64,000 bases of DNA from the NCBI GenBank assembly GCA_022393335.1, contig JAJEKB010021191.1, forward strand, positions 1,023,646 to 1,087,645, written 5' to 3'. Origin of the DNA: Macrotrachela quadricornifera. Taxonomy: Eukaryota > Rotifera > Eurotatoria > Philodinida > Philodinidae. Below, piece by piece: positions 24,282 to 35,505 of the stretch. Every line of letters begins with the position of its first letter. Positions within the stretch are counted from its first letter, which is position 1. The translations under genes and the position numbers were made by a program. Under the pieces are notes generated by a model. That model did not search any database and had not been told where the DNA came from. It was given only the letters and a program-made list of their open reading frames with translations.

Positions 24282-24711
24282 AGGAATAAGGATGATCCCC
24301 ATAGGATAGAGAAAATTCTAGTGCGTGATCGAAGAGTAACATCCGAAAAGGCCTTTCTTTTTTGTAAGTTAATAAAGTCCTTTTGTTTATTACGGGACTT
24401 TAGGTGAAATGGACATTTTTTGGATCTTTGACAGCTCTCTTAGATTCACTGCATACATATGCACACAAAGTATGCACTTAATTTAGTATATTCAGCATCA
24501 GCATTTTTAAATTTAAAAAGGACAAACTTCTGCCTTTCTTACCTGCTGTCTTTAGATCGTTTTTTCCCTCTCTGAATAATTTGTGTGTCACGATGAAAGT
24601 AAAAGAACAATATGTATTTTACTATTCTTGAGAATTTTTTTTCGACTGGATTCCAAGAAAGCAAACATAGTTTAGATATATTCAGAGGAAAAGAAACCAC
24701 AAGTAAGCCAT

Positions 24712-24928
24712 CAGAGGTGCAGAATCTACCCGTGTGCGAGAACGCGCGTTCGGGGAAATTTTCTGATTCTGGGAAAATTTTCGAAAAAGTATTGCGTTTT
24801 GAGAAGTTTTTTTAAAAAGTTATTGCAGTTGACGAAGTTTTTCGGAAATACCAGACCTCCAAAAATTCGTCGAAAGATTTCCCCGTTTGGGGAAATTTTT
24901 CTTTTTTACGGCAGATTCTGCACCTCTG
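24712..24928. mobile_element. hAT-type MITE with 8-bp target duplication TAAGCCAT
   Basis: The 217-bp element begins CAGAGGTGCAGAATCT and ends AGATTCTGCACCTCTG. It is flanked on both sides by TAAGCCAT (24704-24711 and 24929-24936). CAGAGGTG-like ends with 8-bp duplications are diagnostic of hAT elements. The related arm at ~9703-9715 has a single uninterrupted version of the site. Confidence 0.85.
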
Positions 24929-26938
24929 TAAGCCATAAAAAGGGATTCTTTCTTTTCTTTCTTCCAGTCTGACATCATGTATGTGGAAATAAAACAACTT
25001 TTTTGTTGACTATGATTTTTTCCATGACAATGAGAAAAAATCCTTTCACTATTCTTACTCACTTCACTAATTATATATTGAACTGCATTCTTATTGAATT
25101 CTCTTATTGTTTACAAGCGACTAGATTATAATAAAGTTTATAATGGCAAGTTCATATATGAACAATGATTATCAAGACAATATACAAAATACAACTGACT
25201 ATAATATCGATGAACTTAATCGAAAAATTCAACAAATTGATGCTGACATTGAAATTCTCAACAATCAACAACGATTAGATAAAGAGAAAGAACAACAATC
25301 ACGAAAAGAAATCAATGATCTAAAACAACAATCGAAAGATTTTGAAAATGAAATTAAAAAACTTGAAGAAGAAGCTCAACGTTTAAATGCTGAAATACAA
25401 CAATTAGAAAAAGATTTAAATGATCTAAAAGATGAACAACAACGTCTAAAAAATGAACTTCTAGTTAAGGAACAAGAACGAGATCGATTAGAACAAGAAT
25501 TTCGGCAAGAAACACAACGTCTTGAACAATTGAAAATTCAACTTCAACAATTAGAAAATCGAAAACAAGAACTTGAAGAACAACGTGAACATCTGGAAGA
25601 ATTACATCAACAAATAGAAAGACAAATAGAAGAAATCAATCATCAAATACAACAAATTGAACATCAAATGCAAGAACATAGAGTTCTTATTGAACGTTTA
25701 CAAGAAGAAAGTCAACAATTACAACAAGAAATTCAACGTATTGAAAGAAAAATTCAAGAGTTAAAGGCAGAATTGACTAGGATAGTAAAGAAACTTGAAG
25801 AAACTGAAAGAAAAATTCAAGAATGTCAACAAAAATTAGATGAAATTGAAGCAAAAATAAATCAAATTAAAGATATGATCAAACGAATCGAACAAGTCAT
25901 CGATATAAAACGTAATCAAAAAGCAGAACTTGAACAATACAAAGTCAAATTACAACAAGAAATAAGAGAAACTCAAGAATTAGTTAATAGAACGAAACAA
26001 GAACTTCAAGTAATATAAACACAAGTTGATCGAACAAAAGCACAAATTACTGAATTGAAGCGAGATTTGGAAACGTTAAAACAAAATATAAGAACACTAG
26101 AAAATGAAATTAGAACATTGGAGAAAGAAGTGGAAATGTTGGGGTAAGTTGAAAGACGAAATTTATTTAATTTGTATAAGTTTGAATAATTCGTCAGATG
26201 TTTGTTTGGAGATTGATGAAATAGTATAGTTTTCTAAGGTAGGAAAAAGGGACTAATTGTCATTTCGAGGAGGAAGTTAATAATCAATAAGGGATTAAAA
26301 ATTTTGAAAGCAATAAGAGACGATCAAAAAGTAGAAATCCCTTTCTAAGATTTATGCGGCAATCTAAAAGTCTTGCACCCTTTCCAAAAAAAAATTGTCT
26401 TTCAGTATTGTAACATCTTTCAAAAGGCTCAAATTTTGCTATATAATGTCTAATGACAAGTCATACATTATCCTAAATTTTTATGCTCTTTTCGAGGTAT
26501 CGTAGTCATTGAGCGAAAGAGAAAATAGCGAAACTTTTCAGCGAAAAAAAAAGAGCGAAAAAAAAATCAACGAAAGTTTTTTCGCGAGAAAACTATTTAG
26601 CGAAAATTATTTTAGCGAAGTGTAAATTTTCGCGAAAGTCAAATTCAGGGAAACATGTCATTAGCAAAAGTAATCTTCGGCAAAAAATTTGATAGCGAAA
26701 ATGCTTTTGCGCGAATTGCGAAATGCAAGATAGCGAAACATAAAATGGCGAAAATTTTGAGTTCGAACTAAGTAAAGATTACGCTGAACCCTATTTAAAT
26801 AGCAAATTTAAGATATATAGATATAAAATGATATGAAATTAAACGTAGAAAAATTAAAGAGAAAGATTTACGTCGATTTTTTTCCATTTTGAGCAACGAA
26901 TGCAGCTAATCCATCAACAAATTTGCCCAAGTCGACCA

Positions 26939-26992
26939 AGGGTGAGGGTGAGGATGAGAGTGAGAGTGGGGGGGGGGTGAGGATGAGGGTGT
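26939..26992 (+). repeat. longest TGAGGG-type tract (~53 bp)
   Basis: GGGTGAGGGTGAGGATGAG leads into GAGAGTG, a run of ten G and GTGAGGATGAGGGTG. It is the longest of the dispersed G-rich hexamer tracts. Confidence 0.7.
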
Positions 26993-27307
26993 CATTTATA
27001 CCTGTTTCTTTCTTTTAGTGTGTATGTTATTTCCCTATCGTTTCTTTCGGCTTTTTTCGATTATCATTATATCGAGATTTTTCCGAAGGAGAGATATTAC
27101 TTACAGGAGTATTTCTCTCATGAGGAATCTTGGATATTAATAGCTGATGTGTTTTTGCTATGTGTGTGTGAACTTTTCTTAGGAATAAACTGCTAGTATA
27201 TACACAAGTGAAAATTCGGGTGATAAGAATATGATCTAACCGTAGGTGAAGATCATAAAACCCGTAAATGAGTATTATGTGTATAAGAATAGTTATCAAG
27301 AAAAAAA

Positions 27308-27342
27308 GAATAGAATAGAATAGAATAGAATAGAATAGAATA
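27308..27342. repeat. AATAG microsatellite
   Basis: About seven perfect copies of a 5-bp unit (AATAG) lie inside the GCGAAA element. Confidence 0.9.
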
Positions 27343-27699
27343 ACAGATCAGCGCGTTAAAATACATACCGGAATAGGAAAACAATAAGGTATATTCGTGA
27401 ATCATTTAATTAAATGGTCGAGAGTTACGACTTGTACACAGTCCGCACTCTGAATCACTGTTACAGATAAATAGTCGAAATTTACTCGAAAAAGATTCGC
27501 TGAAACAACTCTCGCGATATTGGTTTTCGCTACTTTGCACATTCGCAAATTTATTTTTCGCCACTTTGTCTTTCGCGAATTCACTTTTCGCTTATATGTA
27601 CTTTCGCTGAAATATGGTTTCGCCATTTTGTTTTTCGCTGATATTTTTTCACTAAAAAGACGTTCGCTCATCGGTTTTTCGCTCAAAGAACACCATATC

Positions 27700-28933
27700 A
27701 ATTTAAGATGCGTTGTAGAGGGAAGAGTTATATGAATATTGATGCAAGCCGCTTTAAAAAATACTGAATCCTCGATTTTCTATAAGCATTTTACGAAAAA
27801 CCCTGAAAATGACTATTTCGACTGATGGGGTCTTGTTTAGGGTGTTAGTTTCAGGCTCCGTTTCTAGAAACGCGAAACTCATACTGAGTTCTGAGTTACT
27901 AGAAGTAGATACCTTTGAAAAAATTCATTTCTGCATGTTTCTGAACATGCTGGAGTCTTTAGACATACTTTTGTTTTCATGTTGAGGCACGTCACTATGT
28001 GCTCCCGTGTTCCCAGGAATGGGAAGCTGGTTCGGGTTTCGACTTCTCAAGAAGTAACAATCTTTCCTAAATTTATGTTCTTCGCGATTTGTAATTGGCT
28101 TGCATATCCTTAGGAACTCGGTGCCGATTTCCGTTTCTAAGAACTGGGGAACCCATAGTGGTTTGCTTCAAAACGAAAAAAATAATACGCCTAAGGGCTC
28201 CAGAGTGTTGAAAAACCTGCACATGTGAATTGTCAAGTGGTTTTACGTTCCTAAGAATCCTCAACTGACACCATTAGTTAGCGAATGTATCCCAATGTAG
28301 CTTGCTGTACCCATTAAGTTTTATTCTTTTCAGCTAGTTGCAGTCATTGGAGAAGCGGAACTTCTTCAATAAGTGCAGCTAAATTATTTTCTGTGAAATT
28401 TCATGTTTAGCTTTTATGAAGTGAATACTTACATGTGATTGAAAGCGAGTGAAAACGAAGCCTTTACTCTTGACAACAAGTTGGTATTATAGAGGAGAAA
28501 AAGAGAATATTATTGCAAACAGAGAGAAAGAAAAGAGAAAAAATGTATTATTCTTCTTTTTAGTGTGTAATAAGAAAAAAACCCCATACGAAAAAATGGC
28601 ATAAGTAAAGTTGTCAGTGGATTCTAGGACCTTTCCCAAAAATTGCCCAGTGACCAGTGCTGGGTCTCTAGAAGGTTGCGCCAGGTATCTGGAAAGTTGT
28701 GCTGGATAGAGAATTTGATTCTGGACCGAATAGTCTTATATTCAAGATTGGTCATCACTCGAAAAATAGGAATTTCACCCGAAATATTGGTTTTTTTAAA
28801 GGATTCTGATCGGTATTGCGGCATAACATTTGCTCTCTGATTCATGGTGGACCTCTACAAGATTGTGCTGGATACAGAATTTAATTATGTGTCGAATGAT
28901 ATTATATTCAGCTTGTCGCACTAAATGCGGTGT
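27700..28933. other. intron interior with degenerate repeats
   Basis: This part of the pseudogene intron holds GGAACC/GGTTCC-rich degenerate sequence (27840-28260) like that at 20270-20530. It also holds two diverged copies of a GTTGTGCTGGATAGAGAATTT motif (near 28690 and 28862). No gene is seen. Confidence 0.4.
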
Positions 28934-29357
28934 TAACGAGGGAGCATAACAAACTGATAAATTGCTTTTTAAATTCTAGTAATGCCAATTTGTAGACTTG
29001 TTGAGTTATTAACTGATTTAATAGTTATTTAAGTCAACAGCCGCATTTAAGAATAAATCTCTAATATATAATTTTCAATGTCTGTCCCGAGTCAGAGGTT
29101 AAAGGTCACTACGAGTATGGTGCTGGTTGACCTTTGAATTTTGACTTTAGCAGAGAGACACAGACACTTACCATGTAATGCCACTTTCTATGGTAAGTGT
29201 CTGTGTCTCCCTGTTATAATCAAAATTCAAAAGCTATCCGCTATCTCACTATTGTTGACCTTTGATCCCATATGGTATGATAGACTAATGCAAACTTTGA
29301 TCATCAGAAACTTACTATTAAAAAGCAATTTATCAGTTCATTGTGTTTCCTCGTTAG
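28934..29357. mobile_element. 424-bp palindromic MITE
   Basis: The left end TAACGAGGGAGCATAACAAA and the right end read on the opposite strand (CTAACGAGGAAACACAATGA) pair, both followed by CTGATAAATTGCTTTTTA. The centre is a near-perfect hairpin: GACACAGACACTTACCAT at ~29157 against ATGGTAAGTGTCTGTGTC at ~29190. The whole element can fold on itself. It lies in the pseudogene intron. Confidence 0.75.
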
Positions 29358-29389
29358 ATAATTTTTGAAAACCTTCAAGTACTGTCTTT

Positions 29390-29525
29390 TAGTAGTCCTC
29401 AGAAACTTACAAGTAACATCGTTAAATAATCCTCACAAACCTCCAGGTAACATTCACAGATAACTTTCAAAAACCTACAAGTATCTTGCTGCGGTAGTCC
29501 TTAAATACTTACAGGTAAGATGTCC
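29390..29525. repeat. degenerate ~35-bp minisatellite, ~4 copies
   Basis: Units of the form TAGTCCTCAGAAACTTACAA, then GTAAC and a variable spacer, repeat at about 35-bp steps with many substitutions. Confidence 0.55.
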
Positions 29526-32130
29526 GTGTAATTCAGGAAATTATAGAGAACACAACTTGAAATTTCTTCGAAGTGCCGGGAAAGTATGTCTATCACTTTC
29601 TTGCACTATATTCAAAAATGGGTAAAGCATGTATTATGGACTCTAGTTTGGCTCACGCAAATTTTGGTTCACTTCATACGACAATAAAATGCACATGACA
29701 TATCTTTTCTTAATAATAATTTTAAAGTAAATGATAAAAGCATCAAATGAGAACAAGAAAAAATTTTTATTGGAGAGTGTACTGGAGACAGTTTTAATCT
29801 CGATGTAATCAATTTATGTTTTAATTTTAAATAATCTTAGTAGTTGTCTCCATTGATATGCAGATTTAATTTTGAAAAGCAATATTAGAATGAATTTTAT
29901 AATTCCTGATTTTTGAATATATGCTGTTGCGTTCCCTATTTATATGAATAATAGCTTACTCAATTTACATTATTTATCTTTTTAGTGACAAGATCAAAGA
30001 AAAAGAGTCTGAACTGAAAAAGGTTCAGGATGAATTAAAACAGGTCGACCAACAACTTGAAGAAAAAAAAAAAGAACAAACAAAGGTCGAAAATGAAAAG
30101 AAACAAACAGAAAATGAAATAAAAAACTTAGAAAATGAAATAACAAACTTAAAAGAACAATTAGAAAAGTTGAATAAAGAGAGAAGTGAGTGTGAAAGAC
30201 AATTAGAGAATGAAAAGAAGACATTGAATGAATACAAACAAGAACTGAAAACCGAAGAAGAACGACAACAGCAAGCTGAACAAGAAGTAACACATCAAGA
30301 ACAAGTTGTAAGAGCAGCTGAACAAAAGTTAAGACAATGTCAGATGGAAGAACAAACTGCCAAAGCTGCCGAACAACAAGCTAAAAACGACGTGCAAGAA
30401 GGACAGAGAGCATTAGCTGAAGCTGAATCGGAATTAGAAATCGCTGAAGCTGAATTAAAGAAATTGGAGGCTGCAAGTAATGATGACAAGTCAGCTGTAA
30501 CATCAGCACAAAATCATGTCACACAATGTAAAAACAACGTAAATAAACAGAAAGATATTTTAAAGGGATATAAAACAGCACTTAAAGAAAAAACCCAAGA
30601 GCATACATCTGCAGAACAGAATCGAGTTCAAGCCGAGACTAACCTATCAAAAGAACAAAATACATTGAATACAAAACAAGAACAATTGAAACAACAAAAA
30701 GATAAAGTCGATGAAACAAAAAAGAAAATTCAACAGCAAGAAGAAAAGATCAAAACGACTGAAGCGAAACTCAATGATCTACAAAAACAATGTGACAATG
30801 TTGAAAAACAATTGGAAACAAAAGAAAAAGCATTAACAAACCAAAAGAATACGCTGGAAAAACAAAATCAACAAATCGAACATTTGAAAACAGAAATAAA
30901 AAATCTAGACGAAAAATAGATAACATTGACTAATAATCAAAATGAAATAAACAAACAATTGACCGATTTTCGTCAAACGAGAGATGCAAAACAGACAACA
31001 TTAAATGATAAGAAAAATAATCTAACTCAAAGTCAAAATGAAGAAAAAACAAAAACAAATGAATTGAAAACACAAGAAACAAATCTTAAAGAACAAGAAA
31101 ACAGATTACGTGAAAAACAACAACAATTGAGGAATGGAGAAAATCAACTTGTAAATATTCAAGAAAATATAAATATATGCAATAAATCAATTCAAGAATT
31201 AGAAAATGATAAACGTGAAGAAGAAAGAAAATTACAAGCAGCACAACAAGAAAAAATCAAATGTGAACGAGACCTATCCAAATTAGAAAATGAATTGGAA
31301 AAATTTGAAAATGATAAAAAACAATTTAAATCAGATTTGAAACGCTTGAATGTTGATTTACATAATAAACAACAAACTTTAGATAGTAAGGAAACAAAAT
31401 TATCTAATTATAAAACACAACTTGAACACCATGAAAATGAATTATCTTTGAAAAAAAATGAACGTTTAAGAACACAACAACAACTTAATAATATCAAAAC
31501 ACAATTAAATCATAATCAACAACAACTCAATAATATTAATGAAAAAATAACAAATCTTAATCGAGATATACAAAAACAAGAAGAAATTAAATCAATTGCT
31601 GAACGAAAATTTCGTGATTCAGAAAATGATATTCGTAGTAAACAAATGGAAATTGATCGTTATCAAAAGAATATTATTGATAAACAAAGAGCATATAATG
31701 ATATAAAGAATAAACATGATCAACACACACGAGATATTCAACATCAAATGAATTTAAAAGTTACTAATGATCAAAACATTGTCAATACCAGTGTACAATT
31801 CAGTGATGTGCGTCGAAATATATCTGAAAGAGCATTCAATCTCAATATTAAAAATCGACAAATGAGAGAAGCAAAACATAAAGTGTTAACTCATGAGAAT
31901 GCTGATCGACATTATTCGTATGGTCCCATTCGTCAAAAACAATACAATCAAAATCGATGTTGAATGAATATATGAAAAAATATACTAATAAAATAAATTC
32001 AAAGCACTAACAATTTTCCATATTCATGAATAGTTTGAATAAAACAGAAATGTACTCATTATTTCTTTTTTTATCTTTGAATTTTTTTACCTTATAACTG
32101 TTGAGAGATATTGATATACCTGGTTTGAGC

Positions 32131-33948
32131 CCAAACTTTGCTCTTAAGTATGATTCATAGTGTGAATGAAAAGTCTTTAAGAATTCGCCGCCTTCACTTG
32201 TTCCTAGTAAGATATAAAGTTTCTAATAAATTTCCTTTTGCATGATGCTATTTTTTTAGCAAAATTATTTTTTCGAGTTTCGATCTGAAACTTCACTCGC
32301 ATGACGGTTTCTACACTTAAAAAAACTAGTATTTTAGGAAACCAGTAAAACATATTTCCACAGGCATACAAAAAGATCCTTTCCTAGTTTCGTACAAAGG
32401 CTTTCATCAGACGAACGAAAAATAGTTTTGAACAAATGGCTTTATCATGAACCATTTCATTAAATAACGAAAAGGTTCCGTAGTGATAGTTTCCCATTGA
32501 ACCTTTTCAGCAGCATGAAACAAAAATACAAAGTATTTCGTACTGAACTATCTCTCAATATTAATAAAATGGTTTCCTATTGAAGAATTTGTGTTGAATC
32601 TACCTTTGAAACTGAAACCAAGATTCCGCACAAGTGCTTTCGTGCTAAATAGTGATTATATATTGAAATTTTAAAATTCTAACAGTGTATAAAGAGGTAC
32701 GATTACACACTCTTAAAGAATATGTATTCATGAAAATTGAAAGCAAGTCGGAAACCCTTCAGTTTTCGACAGTATCAATTTTGATTTTCATGTAATATTC
32801 TAAAAACCTTGTTCACTATTCTTGAAAACCTAACCAGTGTTCTCCGAGACGGATTGTTTCCTTAAACTTGAGACTGTCCATTCGAAAATATATGCGAGAA
32901 TACCTTTCTAGTTTCCGAGCTATATTATTGGAATTCCAAAACTCTTTTTCTTTATTCACAAAGCCAAGAAGAAGAGTCGATTTTATTGTTTTGATGTATC
33001 CCAAATGATAGACTTAAAATTTTGAACAGATGATAGTTTTGCATCTTATGTTTTATCATGAAATCCGACAGAAAAAAAGCTGAGGATAATCAACTTGAGA
33101 ATTTCAAATCGATTATGCTATTTGTCTTGTGGAAGCAATTGGTATGATATTGATGGAAATGTTACGTAACTGAGTTTGAGTTTTGAGAACTTCGGAAAAG
33201 GATAATCGATTTACGAGTTGTGTGAACTACTGATCGCTTTTACTGATTTAATCTTGAGTTTTCGATAGGAACAAGTTTGAAAATCTTGAAAGGCTTTTCC
33301 AAAATACCAATTTTTTAAAGAGTGTGGAGACCGTTCTTTTTCTATCAGACAACTACAACAGAGCGCTACATAACGATAAATCCGCCAATCCACAATGTGT
33401 TCTCTTTTCAAAGTTATGAGGAAATAAAATTTCGTGCAGGGTTGTAAATGTCCAACTCTTAATTATCCTTCGATTGACTTTTGTTTAATATCACGATAAT
33501 GTTCAAATTATTCACTGCGAAATACCTTTTTATTAAGGTACCTATTGAAAACGATGGTACAATTGAAATAAGATAAGAAATATATGTGACTACTTTCGAT
33601 AGATACCTAGAGATGTCCAGTGATTCATTCTAGCTAATCTGAGAGACAATCTTAGATCATCATATTTTTAATTGAATGTCGTATATGGTGAGATATTTTT
33701 CTGATCTATTCAATGGAAAAACTGCTTTTCATTATGTTTCCTAGTAGGTAAGAAATATTTTATTTTCTCGTCGACCGTCCTTCCATGCATGTAAAACGGG
33801 AAAGAGAAGGAAAAGAAGAAATGAATTTTTTTTTCTATCGTAATAATATGTAGGTCATTGTTTGAGAGAAAAATGCATCTGTTTCTTGCTTTTTCTATTC
33901 ATAAAAAAATAATTTTCTCATATATATCTCCTTGCTCGATGATTTACG
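32131..33948. other. intergenic, nothing recognised
   Basis: AT-rich sequence with short, motif-free open frames. No repeats of note were spotted by eye. Confidence 0.4.
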
Positions 33949-33949
33949 T

Positions 33950-33958
33950 ATATATAAA
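33950..33958 (+). promoter_or_regulatory. TATA-like box of the knottin-like gene
   Basis: GTATATATAAAGC lies about 90 bp upstream of the start codon at 34043. That would place transcription start about 60 bp before the ATG. Confidence 0.5.
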
Positions 33959-34042
33959 GCTAAACCATGTCATTTTCATATTTTCGCATATTTATCTATC
34001 ACTATCTTCTCAAACACGAAACACTATCAGACGACAGTGTAG

Positions 34043-34270
34043 ATGATCAGCCGAATGATTTGTTTGATCGTTTTCCTGATGTTTGTGGCAGCAATCTACA
34101 CTCCACAGGCGGTAGCTGATCCTTGTATTCCTCGTGGCGCTTACTGTGTTCCTCCTTCTGGTTCTATTGGTGCTGGTGCTGGTCCTACATGTTGTTCTTA
34201 TCGTTGCACTTATAATTATGTACTTGGTGTTGGACCAACTGGTATTCCTCGTCTTGGTGTTTGTGATTAA
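34043..34270 (+). CDS. secreted six-cysteine knottin-like peptide, 75 aa
   Basis: A single-exon frame. Residues 1-26 form a signal peptide with a hydrophobic core (MICLIVFLMFVAAIY) and a likely cleavage after AVA. The mature ~49-residue peptide begins DPCIPRG and has exactly six cysteines, in the order C-x6-C-x(~14)-CC-x3-C-x(~18)-C. This matches the usual inhibitor-cystine-knot framework (C1-C4, C2-C5, C3-C6). The segment between C2 and C3 is Gly/Ser/Ala-rich (SGSIGAGAG). A TATA-like box precedes it. Knottins act as antimicrobial peptides, protease inhibitors or channel ligands; the sequence does not say which. The first ATG was chosen; the one at residue 5 is equally possible. Nothing looks broken. 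Confidence 0.65.
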   Translation: MISRMICLIVFLMFVAAIYTPQAVADPCIPRGAYCVPPSGSIGAGAGPTCCSYRCTYNYVLGVGPTGIPRLGVCD

Positions 34271-35453
34271 ACCAAGTATAATTTTTTTAATACTACATCC
34301 TATTGATAATCTATCGTTATTTTTCTTTGTAGGAAATGTAACACAAGTATGGATACATATTATCAACAAAGCAATTCTATTCCTTTACCTATTATTCTAA
34401 AATATTTATTCTTCAGTTTTTCCAGTATTTTTCCCAAGTTCCAATTCTAATTAAATATATATTCACCGAAAAAGATTTTAAAGGGATATCTGAAAAAAAT
34501 TTTGTACAAAGCATCAACACTCATTTTCAAAGTGTGCTGATGAGAATGTAGGTTAAATAATGCAGGAAAATCGATTTGATAATGTCTCTAAATATCAAGA
34601 TATTGTTAACGATATAGCAGTAGACTATTGGATTAATCACAAAACGAAGGAATTAAAAAATATACATTAGGCCGTTTTCTTTTCATTTTTTCTAGTATGA
34701 ATAGATTCAAATATTCATTGCTATTTGTTTCCATCAACGACAAAATAACTGCGAATCATATTTTTTATAGAAATTTTTATAGAAATCATGCAGAGAGCGA
34801 CGGTTTTTACTGTTCAAAAGAGGAGATAAGACATACCAAGCGTTCTGTCAAAGTTTTATAATCGAACTCTGCTAAGGTTCTGATTGAGTGTTTGAACAAT
34901 TTTCAATCATTCGATATGCATTTAAACTGAAATAGCAAAAAAAACAATGGATTGAAATACTTCCTTTAAATATTTGTTTTTAAGAGTACTTACTGTATCT
35001 TTGGTTTATTGTTATGTGCGATTCAAGAAACAAGTTTAAAAAAAATTCTCCTTCAGAAGGGTAATAAAATATATTCAGTCGAACATGCACAACATGTTGA
35101 TTCATCTCTTTGATATGCCATCCATTCAGCGAAAAACATATAATCAATCGACTTCTTCACCACAAAATAAAATGCGTGCAATGCACAATAGTGAAAGACT
35201 CTCACTCTCAAATCCCTTAGAAAATGGGTCTTCCCCATAAAGGAATTTCTGTATACGCCACTGCTGAAAGCTTTTTTGTACTGATTTACACCGACACCTT
35301 CTCTTTTAATCCATGAAAATTATATTTCGTTTAGAATAGGATTAGTACATTAGAAGTAATATGAGTAATATTGAGTTTCCAATTATAAAAGTATTAGAAA
35401 ATGTTTTTTTCAACTTTAAAACAATATAACTTAAATTACTACCTAGGTATCCG
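34271..35453. other. intergenic, nothing recognised
   Basis: No genes or clear repeats are seen between the knottin-like gene and the TATA box of the EGF-NHL gene. Confidence 0.4.
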
Positions 35454-35465
35454 ATATATAAAAAA
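35454..35465 (+). promoter_or_regulatory. TATA box of the EGF-NHL gene
   Basis: GATATATAAAAAAGCGGG lies about 45-50 bp upstream of the start codon at 35506, consistent with a short 5' untranslated region. Confidence 0.55.
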
Positions 35466-35505
35466 GCGGGACACCTTTACGATACTACCTCATTCAACAT
35501 AAGCC

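Larger units (their letters stand above)
20770..24437. mobile_element. 3.7-kb composite element with ~65-bp terminal inverted repeats
   Basis: Left end: TGTCAAAGATCTAAAAAATG at 20775, followed by ACCTAAAGTCC. The right end, read on the minus strand from 24432, gives TGTCAAAGATCCAAAAAATG followed by ACCTAAAGTCCC. The two ends pair over about 65 bp. The interior contains a 20-bp minisatellite, a nested foldback element, a Tc1/mariner relic and a 136-bp tandem duplication. No transposase for the outer element is seen, so it is non-autonomous or an assembled nest of insertions. Confidence 0.6.
26508..27690. mobile_element. element bounded by inverted arrays of GCGAAA motifs, inside the pseudogene intron
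   Basis: At 26508-26760 the plus strand carries many GCGAAA motifs. At 27480-27690 the minus strand carries a similar array with a regular 15-16 bp spacing, about nine units. Both outer ends begin TTGAGCGAAA when read inwards, giving a short terminal inverted repeat. The interior contains a G-rich hexamer tract and an AATAG microsatellite. Arrays of short subterminal motifs resemble transposase-binding sites of hAT-, foldback- or Mutator-like elements. No transposase is present. Confidence 0.6.
25143..31963 (+). pseudogene. second copy of the coiled-coil gene with two nonsense codons
   Basis: Exon 1 is 25143-26143 (the same 1001 nt as the other copy) and exon 2 29986-31963. The 3842-nt intron has donor GTAAGT, acceptor TTTTTAG and phase 2, as in the intact copy. 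The start MASSYMNNDY and C-terminus are conserved. TAA at 26016-26018 stands where the intact copy has GAA (residue 292), and TAG at 30917-30919 where it has AAG. There is no frameshift anywhere, and exon 2 differs from the other copy by nine whole codons. Translation would yield at most a 291-residue N-terminal fragment; a downstream methionine could start a 345-residue C-terminal piece. It is either a young pseudogene or an allele-like copy kept under relaxed selection. Its residues 480-520 stay charged, unlike the intact copy. Confidence 0.8.
24520..32130 (+). repeat. right arm of the large inverted gene duplication
   Basis: Inverted counterpart of 4690-9890. Upstream homology resumes on both sides of the 217-bp MITE at 24712-24928. 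It continues through the pseudogene exons and ends ~170 bp past the stop codon. The intron has grown to 3.8 kb by insertions. Identity in exons appears high but clearly below that of a recent duplication. Confidence 0.85.
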
